From an uncultured Victivallis sp. (GTDB lineage Bacteria > Verrucomicrobiota > Lentisphaeria > Victivallales > Victivallaceae): a stretch of 34,431 nt of DNA. The DNA is taken from NCBI RefSeq assembly GCF_944391105.1, contig NZ_CALXSK010000046.1:1-34431 (forward strand), given 5' to 3'. The notes beneath the pieces are model-generated. The model was not told where the DNA came from. It did not search any database and saw only the letters and a list, made by a program, of their open reading frames with translations. Made by a program: the position numbers and the translations under genes. Positions 7,978 to 15,193 of the stretch are shown here, piece after piece (positions within the stretch are counted from its first letter, which is position 1; every line of letters begins with the position of its first letter).

Positions 7978-8007
7978 TTTCTGCGGGAGAGCCTCTCCCC
8001 GCAGAAA
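7978..8007. terminator. strong hairpin between the island and the symporter gene
   Basis: TTTCTGCGGG (7978-7987) is the exact reverse complement of CCCGCAGAAA (7998-8007), with AGAG/CTCT continuing the stem after one bulged base. It lies 38 bases beyond the symporter stop on the minus strand. There is no long T-run, so it may act as an attenuator or mRNA-stabilising stem as well as a terminator. Confidence 0.5.
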
Positions 8008-8044
8008 GAGGCGGAATCCCGCTTCTGATCGATGAATGTGTTTT

Positions 8045-9568
8045 TCAGTTTTCCTTCCGGTCCAAAGTCCAGACCGTCAGGCCCCGGAGCTGTTCCGTAA
8101 CCGGAGCCGGACGGAACAGCGAATAGCCGAGCGCTGCCGCCATCATGACCAGATTGCAGAGCAGTCCGGCCATGTAGATGTGAATATCCCACCGCAAAGA
8201 CTGAGGAAGCCAGCCGAAATAGTTCAAAATGTTATAGGCACTGAATGCGAGCGCCGCCCACATCCCGACCAGTATCGCCTTGTTTCCAACCCGCGTCGTG
8301 AAAAATCCAAGCATGAACGGAGCCAGCCCGGCAGAGCAGATCAGCGCTCCGATGATGTTGCCGAGGTCATAGACGCTTTCCCTCGGAATCCGGGAGATGA
8401 TCCACGCCCCTGCGATCATGATCACTCCGGCTGCTCCGGAGGCGATTTTGGCATTGATGAGCTCAAATCGGTCGTTCCCCTTGCGCCGGATCAGACGCAG
8501 ACAATCCACCGTCCAGATGGTCGCCACAGCGTTGATCGAGCCGGAGAGCGAACTCATCGCCGCAGCCAGACATGCCGCAATGATGATCCCTCCAAGCCCC
8601 GGCCAGATTTCAGTCAGAATGAAGTGCGGAAACACATCATCCGGCGCCATCGCCGCAACCTCCGCCGAGGGAAACACCTGATAAAATGCGAACAGACAGC
8701 TCCCGATGAAGAGAAATGTCAGCCACGTCGGCATGCACAGAAACGCGCAGAACAACGTCGCTTTGCGCGCCTCGCGCACCGTCGGCGCGGCGAGGTAACG
8801 CTGAACGACCGTCTGATTGCAGGAGAATTCCGAGATCGCTCCGATCAGGCCGGTCAGCCCCATCAGGATGAAAGTGCGTTCGTCGAAACTGAACTCCATC
8901 GGCCCCAGACTGAATTTGTCAAATTCGTTGCAGATGTCGAAGATCTGCGGCAGGCCGCCCGGCATCTGGAGCATCACCGCCAGAATGCAGACAAGAGCTC
9001 CCCCGAACAGAATCGCGGTCTGCACCACATCCGTCCAGATGACCGCTTCAATTCCACCGGAAACCGTGTAGAAGCAGGTGATGACGCCGAACAGCAGAAT
9101 CGCCGTCACTTCACTGATGTTCAGCAGTTCGGAGAGCGGCAGCACCACCAGATACAGAATCAGCATCAGCCGCAGCAGCTGCGAGAGCATGGCGTAAATC
9201 GCCGCATAGAGCCGGATGCCGGTCCCATACCGCCCTTTCAGGTATTCATATGCCGTGGAGATACGGCTTCGGCGGAAAAACGGGATGAACAACCACACCG
9301 CGACGAGCGCCACCAGCGGCAGCGTCAGGTTCGGGGTGAACCAGCGGTAATCCAGCGAGTACGCCGCGGCCGGCAGCGCCAGGAACGTGATCGAGCTGAT
9401 CGCATTCCCGACCATCGAAATTCCCAGCACCCAGCCGGGAATTTTCCGCCCGCCGAGAAAATACTCCTCGCTGCTGTTGTTGCGCCGCATGAAATAGAGG
9501 CCGATGCCCGCCATCCCGAGCAGATAAAGAACGACCACGCACAAATTGGCAATGGAGGAAGAATTCAT
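8045..9568 (-). CDS. sodium:solute symporter (SSS family)
   Basis: The protein has 507 residues from the ATG at 9568, with GGAG eight bases before it. A longer frame to 9664 would run into the neighbouring gene and is rejected. It has about 13 hydrophobic segments and SSS hallmarks: N-terminal 'RRNNSSEEYFLGGRKIPGWVLGIS', 'AYEYLKGRYG', 'YTVSGGIEAVIWTDVVQ' and 'AACLAAAMSSLSGSINA'. Such proteins import sugars, sialic acid, carboxylates or amino acids with Na+. It starts 17 bases after the propeller protein and is last in a four-gene operon headed by a DapA/NanA-family enzyme. A sialic acid or related sugar acid is therefore a reasonable but unproven substrate. Confidence 0.88.
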   Translation of the reverse strand: MNSSSIANLCVVVLYLLGMAGIGLYFMRRNNSSEEYFLGGRKIPGWVLGISMVGNAISSITFLALPAAAYSLDYRWFTPNLTLPLVALVAVWLFIPFFRRSRISTAYEYLKGRYGTGIRLYAAIYAMLSQLLRLMLILYLVVLPLSELLNISEVTAILLFGVITCFYTVSGGIEAVIWTDVVQTAILFGGALVCILAVMLQMPGGLPQIFDICNEFDKFSLGPMEFSFDERTFILMGLTGLIGAISEFSCNQTVVQRYLAAPTVREARKATLFCAFLCMPTWLTFLFIGSCLFAFYQVFPSAEVAAMAPDDVFPHFILTEIWPGLGGIIIAACLAAAMSSLSGSINAVATIWTVDCLRLIRRKGNDRFELINAKIASGAAGVIMIAGAWIISRIPRESVYDLGNIIGALICSAGLAPFMLGFFTTRVGNKAILVGMWAALAFSAYNILNYFGWLPQSLRWDIHIYMAGLLCNLVMMAAALGYSLFRPAPVTEQLRGLTVWTLDRKEN

Positions 9569-9584
9569 TCTGGCTTCTCCGGAA

Positions 9585-12233
9585 TCAGTGTTTGCTCCAC
9601 TCGCCGGCCTTGACCGGTTTGAGCTGATCGCGGAAAAGATAATAGACCTTGCCGTCTTCCGCACCGACGATCAGATCCTCCCGCCCGTCGTTGTCGAGAT
9701 CGGTCGGAAAAAGCGAACTGTTGTGATTCCCGAAGCCGTACCAGGAGCCGTCCGGCTTCTTCAGCGCATAGAGCGTCCCGAAATGCGGCTCCTCGTTGGA
9801 GCCGATGTTCGGAAACAGCGCAAGCGTAGCGTCGCGGGGGATTTCTGCTCCCCGGGGCCAGAGCTCCCGATAGACCCCGATGTGACCCCAGAGCAGATCC
9901 CATTTCCCGTCGTTGTCCCAGTCGGTGACCGAGAGCTTGGCTCGTCCCCAGTGCTGATTCACTCCGCACAGAGAGAGCGGTTTCCCGGAGTTGTCGGTCA
10001 GGCGCACGACCTCGGCGATTTCCGCGGAGCCGCGCTGTTCCGGAACGGCGATCGACAAATAGCCGTCGAAATCGAGAAAAACCAGAACCGGTCTGTCCTT
10101 TCCGGCATAGTTGTATTTCTCCGGCACGATGGCGGGGCGCTGGCGCATTGCGGTGATGAGCTTTTCCCCACGGAAGGTGAAGAATTCGGACTCCACCTGG
10201 TACGGATCGGAGTCGGAGCGGCGGTAGAGTTTCATCTCCCCCTTGATGTCGCCGGTGATGATTTCATTGCGACCGTCTCCATCCCAGTCGCCGATGGTCG
10301 GCTGCAGATATCCCCAGTGCCGTTCGGAGGGTCCCTGGATGGAACCGTTCATGCCGGCCTCATGCCGGACGATTCGGCCGTTTTCCCGCAGATAGCGCGG
10401 CGTTCCGTAGACCAGCGGATCGGCGGTGCCGGGCCAGCAGATCAGATAGCCGGACGCATCGCCGGTGATCAAGTCGGGATACCGGTCGCCGTTCCAGTCG
10501 CCGCGCGCCGGGGTGACGAGAGACTCCGCCTGGAGGGCGCCTCCCTGCTGCAGTGCGACCGATTCCGTGAATTTTCCGGGTTCCGTCCCCTTGTAGATTG
10601 TGATCCGCCCGACGTTGCTTCCGGCGATCAGTTCCTCGCGGCCGTCTCCGTCGATGTCGGCCGCGCGCATGCTGCAGATGATGTAGTTGGTCGGCATCTC
10701 GGGAGTTTCCAGCAGCGGCATGGCGTCACTTGCGCGCACCGTGCCGTTTTCCGCCTTGATGCGGACGCAGTAGAGTCGATCGACGTCACTGGTGATGGCG
10801 AGAAAGCGTTCATCCCCGATTTTCAGTACGGCGGGCGAAGATGCCCAGAGCAGTGATTTTACCTGCAGCGGAGTAGCCGGATGGTGAGAACCGTAGAAAA
10901 TCTGCTGCGGTTTGTCGAAGTTCAACCCTTCGGGAGTTTCCTTGCCGCGAGCCCAGAAAAAGTATTGGATGCTCTCGAAACCGAGCCAGCGGCCGGCGAT
11001 GTCGTAGCCGCGTCCCGGTCCGGAATTCCGGTGTTCGATCCCGTCCCAGATCGGGGTGCGGTCCGGAAGGTTCCGGAGGTATGCATCGCTCGGCTGGGTG
11101 CTGATGACGAGATCCGGCACGCCGTCTCCGTCGAGGTCGCCGATATCCCAGCAGGCGGCCGGGTCTGGGCCGATGTCGCCGGGATAGAATTTCCCGCCGA
11201 CCATCACGGGGGTTGCTCTGTCGAAACGCGGGGCGCCGGGTGTTCCGCTGTTGCGGTAGTAGATCAGCTGATTTCCCAGCGGAGTATTCGCACCATAGGC
11301 GATCAGGTCGAACAGGCCGTCCTTCCGGTGAATGGTTTTGAATTCCCGTCCGCTCAAGGCGATCTCTTCCCCGGAGTCGAAAACCTGGCAGTTGTCCTCC
11401 GTCCGGTTCAGATTGCGGTGGATCCGGGTCTGGTGACCGAAGAAGTAGTGGCCGGTCGGATCGCTCTGGCCGGAGAGCAGCAGATCGCGGGCTCCGGGGC
11501 CGCTCCACGGAACGACTTCGGCGGTCTGGGTGATCGGGCCGGTGATCGGTTCCAGGGCATCGGCGGCGATTTGAAGCTGCGGATAGACGGGACGCTCCTT
11601 TTTGTGCTCCCAGGGAATCAATGACGTCCCCCTCGTTTTTTTGAAGTCCGCATACATCTCATTCTGGTCGAGAGCGCGATCCAGCAGCCTGACCTCGGCG
11701 ATTTCGCCGTCGAGGCGGCGCTGCGGCGCCAGCCCGCGCCCGATCACCAGCCGGGTGAAGGGGGCGACCTTTTCATACGGGCAGCCGTTGGCTCCGATTT
11801 CGATACCGTCGGCATAGAGCGTCATTCGGTTGCCGCCCCAGACCACGCCGAGTTCGAACCAGCAATCGAGCGGCAACGCGAGCGAACCGGAGGCCGCCCG
11901 CCCCTTGCGGGGATTGCCGTGAGCGTAGAGTTCGACGAACTTTTCCCGAAAACGCAGCTCCAGCTCGCTCTTGCCGTCGGCGGAATAGAGCGATATGAAT
12001 CCTCCCGGAGTCGTCGCGGTGAAAGCCGCGTCCGGATAACGTTTGAGCCGCATCCGGATCAGCATGGTGAAGGACTCCAGCGGCTTCTCGAGCTGGACGA
12101 CTTTCTCCTGGCCGGCGGCGCTGCATTCGAGCGCTTTCCCCTGCTGGTCGAAGCGGAGAACCACCTCCGCCGAGAGCGGCAGCCAACCCGCGAGCGTCAG
12201 TGCCGAAATCAGCATGAAACAACGGATCTTCAT
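9585..12233 (-). CDS. secreted LamG plus VCBS/FG-GAP beta-propeller protein
   Basis: The protein has 882 residues with a signal peptide at about 1-22. Residues 50-195 look like a LamG/concanavalin-like jelly roll (SFTMLIRMRLKRYP, 'LPLDCWFELGVVWGGNRMTLYADG', 'GEIAEVRLLDRAL'). The rest carries at least six FG-GAP/VCBS calcium loops of the form D-x-D/N-G/N-D-G-x-x-D/E: near 366 (DLDGDGVPDL), 526 (DIDGDGREEL), 579 (DWNGDRYPDL), 649 (DWDGDGRNEI), 771 (DWDNDGKWDL) and 845 (DLDNDGREDL), consistent with a seven-bladed propeller. These proteins bind ligands or glycans outside the cell; some related propellers are lyases, but no catalytic residues are recognised here. It lies 3 bases after the pseudopilin and before the symporter, so it probably captures or processes the substrate. 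Confidence 0.85.
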   Translation of the reverse strand: MKIRCFMLISALTLAGWLPLSAEVVLRFDQQGKALECSAAGQEKVVQLEKPLESFTMLIRMRLKRYPDAAFTATTPGGFISLYSADGKSELELRFREKFVELYAHGNPRKGRAASGSLALPLDCWFELGVVWGGNRMTLYADGIEIGANGCPYEKVAPFTRLVIGRGLAPQRRLDGEIAEVRLLDRALDQNEMYADFKKTRGTSLIPWEHKKERPVYPQLQIAADALEPITGPITQTAEVVPWSGPGARDLLLSGQSDPTGHYFFGHQTRIHRNLNRTEDNCQVFDSGEEIALSGREFKTIHRKDGLFDLIAYGANTPLGNQLIYYRNSGTPGAPRFDRATPVMVGGKFYPGDIGPDPAACWDIGDLDGDGVPDLVISTQPSDAYLRNLPDRTPIWDGIEHRNSGPGRGYDIAGRWLGFESIQYFFWARGKETPEGLNFDKPQQIFYGSHHPATPLQVKSLLWASSPAVLKIGDERFLAITSDVDRLYCVRIKAENGTVRASDAMPLLETPEMPTNYIICSMRAADIDGDGREELIAGSNVGRITIYKGTEPGKFTESVALQQGGALQAESLVTPARGDWNGDRYPDLITGDASGYLICWPGTADPLVYGTPRYLRENGRIVRHEAGMNGSIQGPSERHWGYLQPTIGDWDGDGRNEIITGDIKGEMKLYRRSDSDPYQVESEFFTFRGEKLITAMRQRPAIVPEKYNYAGKDRPVLVFLDFDGYLSIAVPEQRGSAEIAEVVRLTDNSGKPLSLCGVNQHWGRAKLSVTDWDNDGKWDLLWGHIGVYRELWPRGAEIPRDATLALFPNIGSNEEPHFGTLYALKKPDGSWYGFGNHNSSLFPTDLDNDGREDLIVGAEDGKVYYLFRDQLKPVKAGEWSKH

Positions 12234-12236
12234 CGT

Positions 12237-12932
12237 TCAGTCTCCAATCTCCCGGAGGCCGAAATTCGCCCGGGTCTGCTGGTTGTAAATCGAGGGATTG
12301 GGAACGCCCGCCACATGCAGATCGCAGAAGAGAATGTTCGGCCCGCCCTGGTAATGTCTTCTCCCGGCCCGGCCCAGCGGATAGTTGGTTCCGTCCGCAT
12401 CGATCCAGCCGCTGACGCTGAAGCCGGGTCCGTTCAGATTGGACGCGGCGACCTGGTCGGCGATCAGGATCACTTCGCTGAAGTTCCGCAGCTGCTTATA
12501 GGGGATGTTGTAGTTTCCGTAGAAGATTTTCCCGCCGCTGAAACTGCCTTCGCAGAGCGATCGATTGATGCCGTAATCGAAGCAATATTCAAATTTTCCG
12601 ACCCAGTATCCGAGATTGGTCGCTTCGACCATGTGTTCCGGCTGGGAGGGGCAGTACCAGAGTTTGCTGTACGTATCGATGAATTTCCCGCAGACCAGAA
12701 GGCGGTACCAGTTGCTCAGGCCGTTGCCCATGTTGACCTGCGGGGTGGGGATGCCGTACACGTCGATGTAGCTGTTCTGCGCCATCCCGATTTGTTTGAG
12801 GTTGTTGACGCAGGCGATGGCTCTTGCTCTCTCGCGCGCCTGGTTCAGGGCCGGCAGAAGCATGGCTGCCAGAATTGCAATGATCGCAATTACGACGAGG
12901 AGCTCGATGAGTGTGAATGTGCGCTTTTTCAT
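12237..12932 (-). CDS. type II secretion-like pseudopilin (DUF1559-like)
   Basis: The protein has 231 residues. Its N-terminus is a short basic leader followed by '[20 protein letters not shown]', the prepilin peptidase motif with Glu five residues after the expected cleavage; the usual Gly before Phe is replaced by Thr. A long hydrophobic helix leads to a globular domain with several cysteines. The C-terminus has '[17 protein letters not shown]', matching the H-x-G-x-N-x-F-x-D-G-H motif of this class, although the Gly is Leu. These proteins are numerous in Lentisphaerota and Planctomycetota. The start overlaps the lyase stop by ATGA, so the two are co-translated. Its placement inside a catabolic operon suggests it presents or assembles surface machinery for the same substrate. 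Its function is unproven. Confidence 0.9.
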   Translation of the reverse strand: MKKRTFTLIELLVVIAIIAILAAMLLPALNQARERARAIACVNNLKQIGMAQNSYIDVYGIPTPQVNMGNGLSNWYRLLVCGKFIDTYSKLWYCPSQPEHMVEATNLGYWVGKFEYCFDYGINRSLCEGSFSGGKIFYGNYNIPYKQLRNFSEVILIADQVAASNLNGPGFSVSGWIDADGTNYPLGRAGRRHYQGGPNILFCDLHVAGVPNPSIYNQQTRANFGLREIGD

Positions 12933-13876
12933 ATTGCAACATCTCCTTGGGGTTGAAGGTGATTGTTTTCGGAAATGGCTTGAATGCCGGAATAAAGAGC
13001 ATGAAGTTGAATTCGTTCATCCTCATTGAGTTCTTCGCAGGCGACCCGGCAGAATGCGGTCATCGGAACGCCGCATTCACGCAAAAAGAGTTTGGCGGAC
13101 CGGGGATACTTGTATTCAACATGCCGCTGAACCAGAAGGAAGAACTCCTGGAGCTGCCGGGCCCGGAACGGATTGGTTCGGAAACAGTTCGCTTGTTCAG
13201 CCAGAAGTTCCGGGTAAAAGTTGGCGGAGGTTCCGCTGTAACCCGCCGCTCCGAGTTTGAGAGATTCGAGACAGGTGGTCAGATGGGCGTTGTAGAGTTT
13301 GAGTGGAGTGCCGTCACATGCCGCAAGTTTGGCCGCGATGAGTCCGGCGTTGCAGCAGGTGTCTTTCAAAAACGCGAGCCGGTCTCCGGCCATGTGGGCG
13401 AGTTCTCCGAGCAGAGCCGGAGAGATCAGCCGGTGATACGGATGCGGACACTCGTACAATCCGAACCGGATGTTCGCGGTTCGGGCGAGCAGTCGTTTGA
13501 ATGCGTCGCGAAACTCCTGTTCATCCGCCTGCTCCGGCACGAGCTGGCAGGCCGGGATGACAACCGCGTCGACCCCGGTCGCGGCCATGTCGAAAACCGA
13601 TTGCAGCTTCTCCTCATGGCTGTTGCCGAGACAGGCCGATGCGACCACGGGAACCCGCCCCCGGGAGGCGGCGACCGCTTCGCGCGCCAGCGTCAGGCGC
13701 TCTTCCGGCATCAGTTCGTACAGTTCACTGCTCATGCAGACGGCGAACAAACCGGCGACGCCCTGGCTGATGTAATATTCCAGCAGCGCCCGGTAAGCCG
13801 GAAGATCCAGTTCGCCGTTTTCCTGAAACGGCGTGAGAACCACCGGCCAGACTCCTTGTGAAAATTGAGTTTTCAT
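12929..13876 (-). CDS. DapA/NanA-superfamily lyase or aldolase
   Basis: The protein has 315 residues from the ATG at 13876; an in-frame TTG at 13882 sits closer to the GGGAG site and cannot be excluded. The fold is the class I aldolase TIM barrel of dihydrodipicolinate synthase and N-acetylneuraminate lyase: N-terminal '[10 protein letters not shown]', Tyr141 in '[10 protein letters not shown]' and the Schiff-base Lys171 in 'LAFLKDTC'. The substrate loop, usually G(T/S)TGE, reads CMSSE (47-51), so it is neither a standard DapA nor a standard NanA. It may cleave a 2-keto-3-deoxy sugar acid or a sialic-acid-like compound to pyruvate plus an aldehyde. It is the first gene of the four-gene operon and faces the AraC regulator. 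Confidence 0.82.
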   Translation of the reverse strand: MKTQFSQGVWPVVLTPFQENGELDLPAYRALLEYYISQGVAGLFAVCMSSELYELMPEERLTLAREAVAASRGRVPVVASACLGNSHEEKLQSVFDMAATGVDAVVIPACQLVPEQADEQEFRDAFKRLLARTANIRFGLYECPHPYHRLISPALLGELAHMAGDRLAFLKDTCCNAGLIAAKLAACDGTPLKLYNAHLTTCLESLKLGAAGYSGTSANFYPELLAEQANCFRTNPFRARQLQEFFLLVQRHVEYKYPRSAKLFLRECGVPMTAFCRVACEELNEDERIQLHALYSGIQAISENNHLQPQGDVAI

Positions 13877-13911
13877 TTCCAACAGACTTCTCCCTTGTTG
13901 TTCTGTTCTAT

Positions 13912-13940
13912 ATTATGACATAAAAGAGTGTTTCCAGCAA
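13912..13940 (-). promoter_or_regulatory. promoter of the lyase/pseudopilin/propeller/symporter operon
   Basis: On the minus strand TTGCTG (13940-13935), a 17-base spacer and CATAAT (13917-13912) lie about 36 bases before the lyase start. The -35 is weak, as expected for an activator-dependent promoter. Confidence 0.5.
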
Positions 13941-13981
13941 GATGTTTTCCTTTGCATTTTTTTTTATGATTTTGCAATTTC

Positions 13982-14060
13982 TATCATGAATTTGGAAAAA
14001 AGGCGATTTATTCATAAAAAAATGGTTTTTTTTGCAAATAATGGTTGAAATATCATGAAT
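13982..14060. promoter_or_regulatory. paired 10-bp repeats, candidate AraC-type operator sites
   Basis: TATCATGAAT occurs exactly at 13982-13991 and 14051-14060, and TTTGCAA precedes each (13971-13977 and 14031-14037). The right copy lies between the -35 and -10 of the regulator's own promoter and the left copy lies upstream of the operon promoter. This layout would allow autorepression and activation. The space is strongly AT-rich compared with its surroundings. Confidence 0.45.
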
Positions 14061-14073
14061 GGGGTCCTATACT
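14045..14073 (+). promoter_or_regulatory. promoter of the AraC-type regulator gene
   Basis: TTGAAA (14045-14050), a 17-base spacer and TATACT (14068-14073) give a near-consensus sigma-70 promoter 30 bases before the ATG at 14103. GAGGG at 14091-14095 is the ribosome site. Confidence 0.7.
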
Positions 14074-14102
14074 TTCCCGGAATATGGAAAGAGGGATGAG
14101 AG

Positions 14103-15062
14103 ATGGATTCCGCTGCAAAAATCAAACAACGCATTCAAACGAGAGCGGAAAAGATCCGCGATCCCGACAGCTATCTGCGCGGCCGCTGCGGGGGCATGCA
14201 GGAGGAGCCGGACAACATCTTGATATTCAGGCGCAGTCCGGAACGGAAAATCCATCTGATGGCGGAGCCTGCCGAACTTTATCATCCCCGGTATGTTTTG
14301 ACGGTGAATCTGTCGGGGGAGGGGTTGATATGCGTCAATGAAAAATCCTTTCCGCTGCCGGAAGATTACGCTTCCCTGGTTTATCCCTATCAGCTGCATC
14401 ACTACTTGATGGATCAGAACAACTTCTTCTGGCTGGTCATAACGTTTGAACTCCATCAGGGGGCTTGGATTCCTAATTTGATGTACAGGAGCACCCGGTT
14501 GGGTGAGATTCACTGGCAGCTGCTGGCGCGGATGCTGGAACTGTACTTCGCTCCCGCCGATCCGGGCGGAGTTGCCGCGCGTCTGCTGCAGCGCTATCTG
14601 GGTTGTTTTCTGCTGGAATTGAGCGACTGCTGCGAGCGCATTGATGCCGACCGGCATCTGGCGGCGGATAATGTGCATGTGCGGCTTTTCGAGAAGATCA
14701 ACGGGTATATTTTTCAGAAACTCTCCGATCCGGGACTTTCGGTCGAGGAGATTGCAAGGCGGCATGAGATCTCTCCGGCCCGGCTGTATCGTCTTTTTCA
14801 CAACATGGCCGGTTGCAATCCCGGAGAATACATCCGCGGCATCCGGATCCGTCAGGCGGTCAAACTGCTCGAAAGCCGGGAGCTGCTGGTTTCCGAGGTG
14901 GCGGATCGAACGGGATTCTCCTCTCTTCCGGTATTCTGCCGCTGCTTCCGGAATCTGACCGGATGCTCTCCGAGGGAATATCTGCATTTTCATGCTGACG
15001 CGGAGGGAACGCCCGCATTTTCTGAAAAAGGCAAAAAAAATGGTACACCCATAGGGATTTGA
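14103..15062 (+). CDS. AraC-family transcriptional regulator
   Basis: The protein has 319 residues. The N-terminal ~190 residues form a cupin-like sensing domain (LTVNLSGEGLICVNEKSF, then 'PYQLHHYL'). The C-terminal domain (about 195-297) has the two AraC helix-turn-helix units: 'LSVEEIARRHEISPARLYRLFH' and 'VSEVADRTGFSSLPVFCRCF', the second followed by 'TGCSPREYLHFH'. It is divergent from the lyase operon and very likely controls it in response to the sugar imported or its breakdown product. The last seven codons overlap the tRNA-Arg gene on the other strand, and the stop codon lies inside the tRNA. The tail after residue 297 is therefore probably not functionally important. Confidence 0.9.
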   Translation: MDSAAKIKQRIQTRAEKIRDPDSYLRGRCGGMQEEPDNILIFRRSPERKIHLMAEPAELYHPRYVLTVNLSGEGLICVNEKSFPLPEDYASLVYPYQLHHYLMDQNNFFWLVITFELHQGAWIPNLMYRSTRLGEIHWQLLARMLELYFAPADPGGVAARLLQRYLGCFLLELSDCCERIDADRHLAADNVHVRLFEKINGYIFQKLSDPGLSVEEIARRHEISPARLYRLFHNMAGCNPGEYIRGIRIRQAVKLLESRELLVSEVADRTGFSSLPVFCRCFRNLTGCSPREYLHFHADAEGTPAFSEKGKKNGTPIGI

Positions 15063-15117
15063 ACCCCAAACCTTCTGGTCCGTAGCCAGACGCTCTATCC
15101 AATTGAGCTATGGGTGC
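15041..15117 (-). tRNA. tRNA-Arg (anticodon ACG)
   Basis: The minus strand folds as a cloverleaf: acceptor GCACCCA/TGGGTGT, D arm with AGCTCAATTGGATAGAGC, anticodon stem TCTGG/CCAGA around loop CTACGGA (anticodon ACG), T arm GGGGTTCAAATCCC. The terminal CCA is encoded at 15043-15041. Eight T follow on the minus strand and serve as terminator. The 3' end overlaps the 3' end of the AraC gene by 22 bases. Confidence 0.95.
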
Positions 15118-15133
15118 ACGTCCAATATTTTTT

Positions 15134-15162
15134 AATATATGCCTGAACGGTGCGAAAAGCAA
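15134..15162 (-). promoter_or_regulatory. promoter of tRNA-Arg
   Basis: On the minus strand TTGCTT (15162-15157), a 17-base spacer and TATATT (15139-15134) lie 17 bases before the tRNA 5' end. Confidence 0.6.
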
Positions 15163-15193
15163 GCGTTCGGGAGAGATTTTTCCGGAATTTCTT

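Noticed and set aside
8036..9613. A 525-codon open frame on the plus strand, opposite the symporter
   Set aside because: The composition is Arg/His/Gln-rich nonsense without domains; the minus strand encodes a clear SSS transporter. It is a shadow caused by high GC.
15041..15117. tRNA-Arg as an attachment site for the accessory island
   Set aside because: The island lies 7 kb away beyond an intact operon, and I see no copy of the tRNA 3' end near 5200 or 7970.
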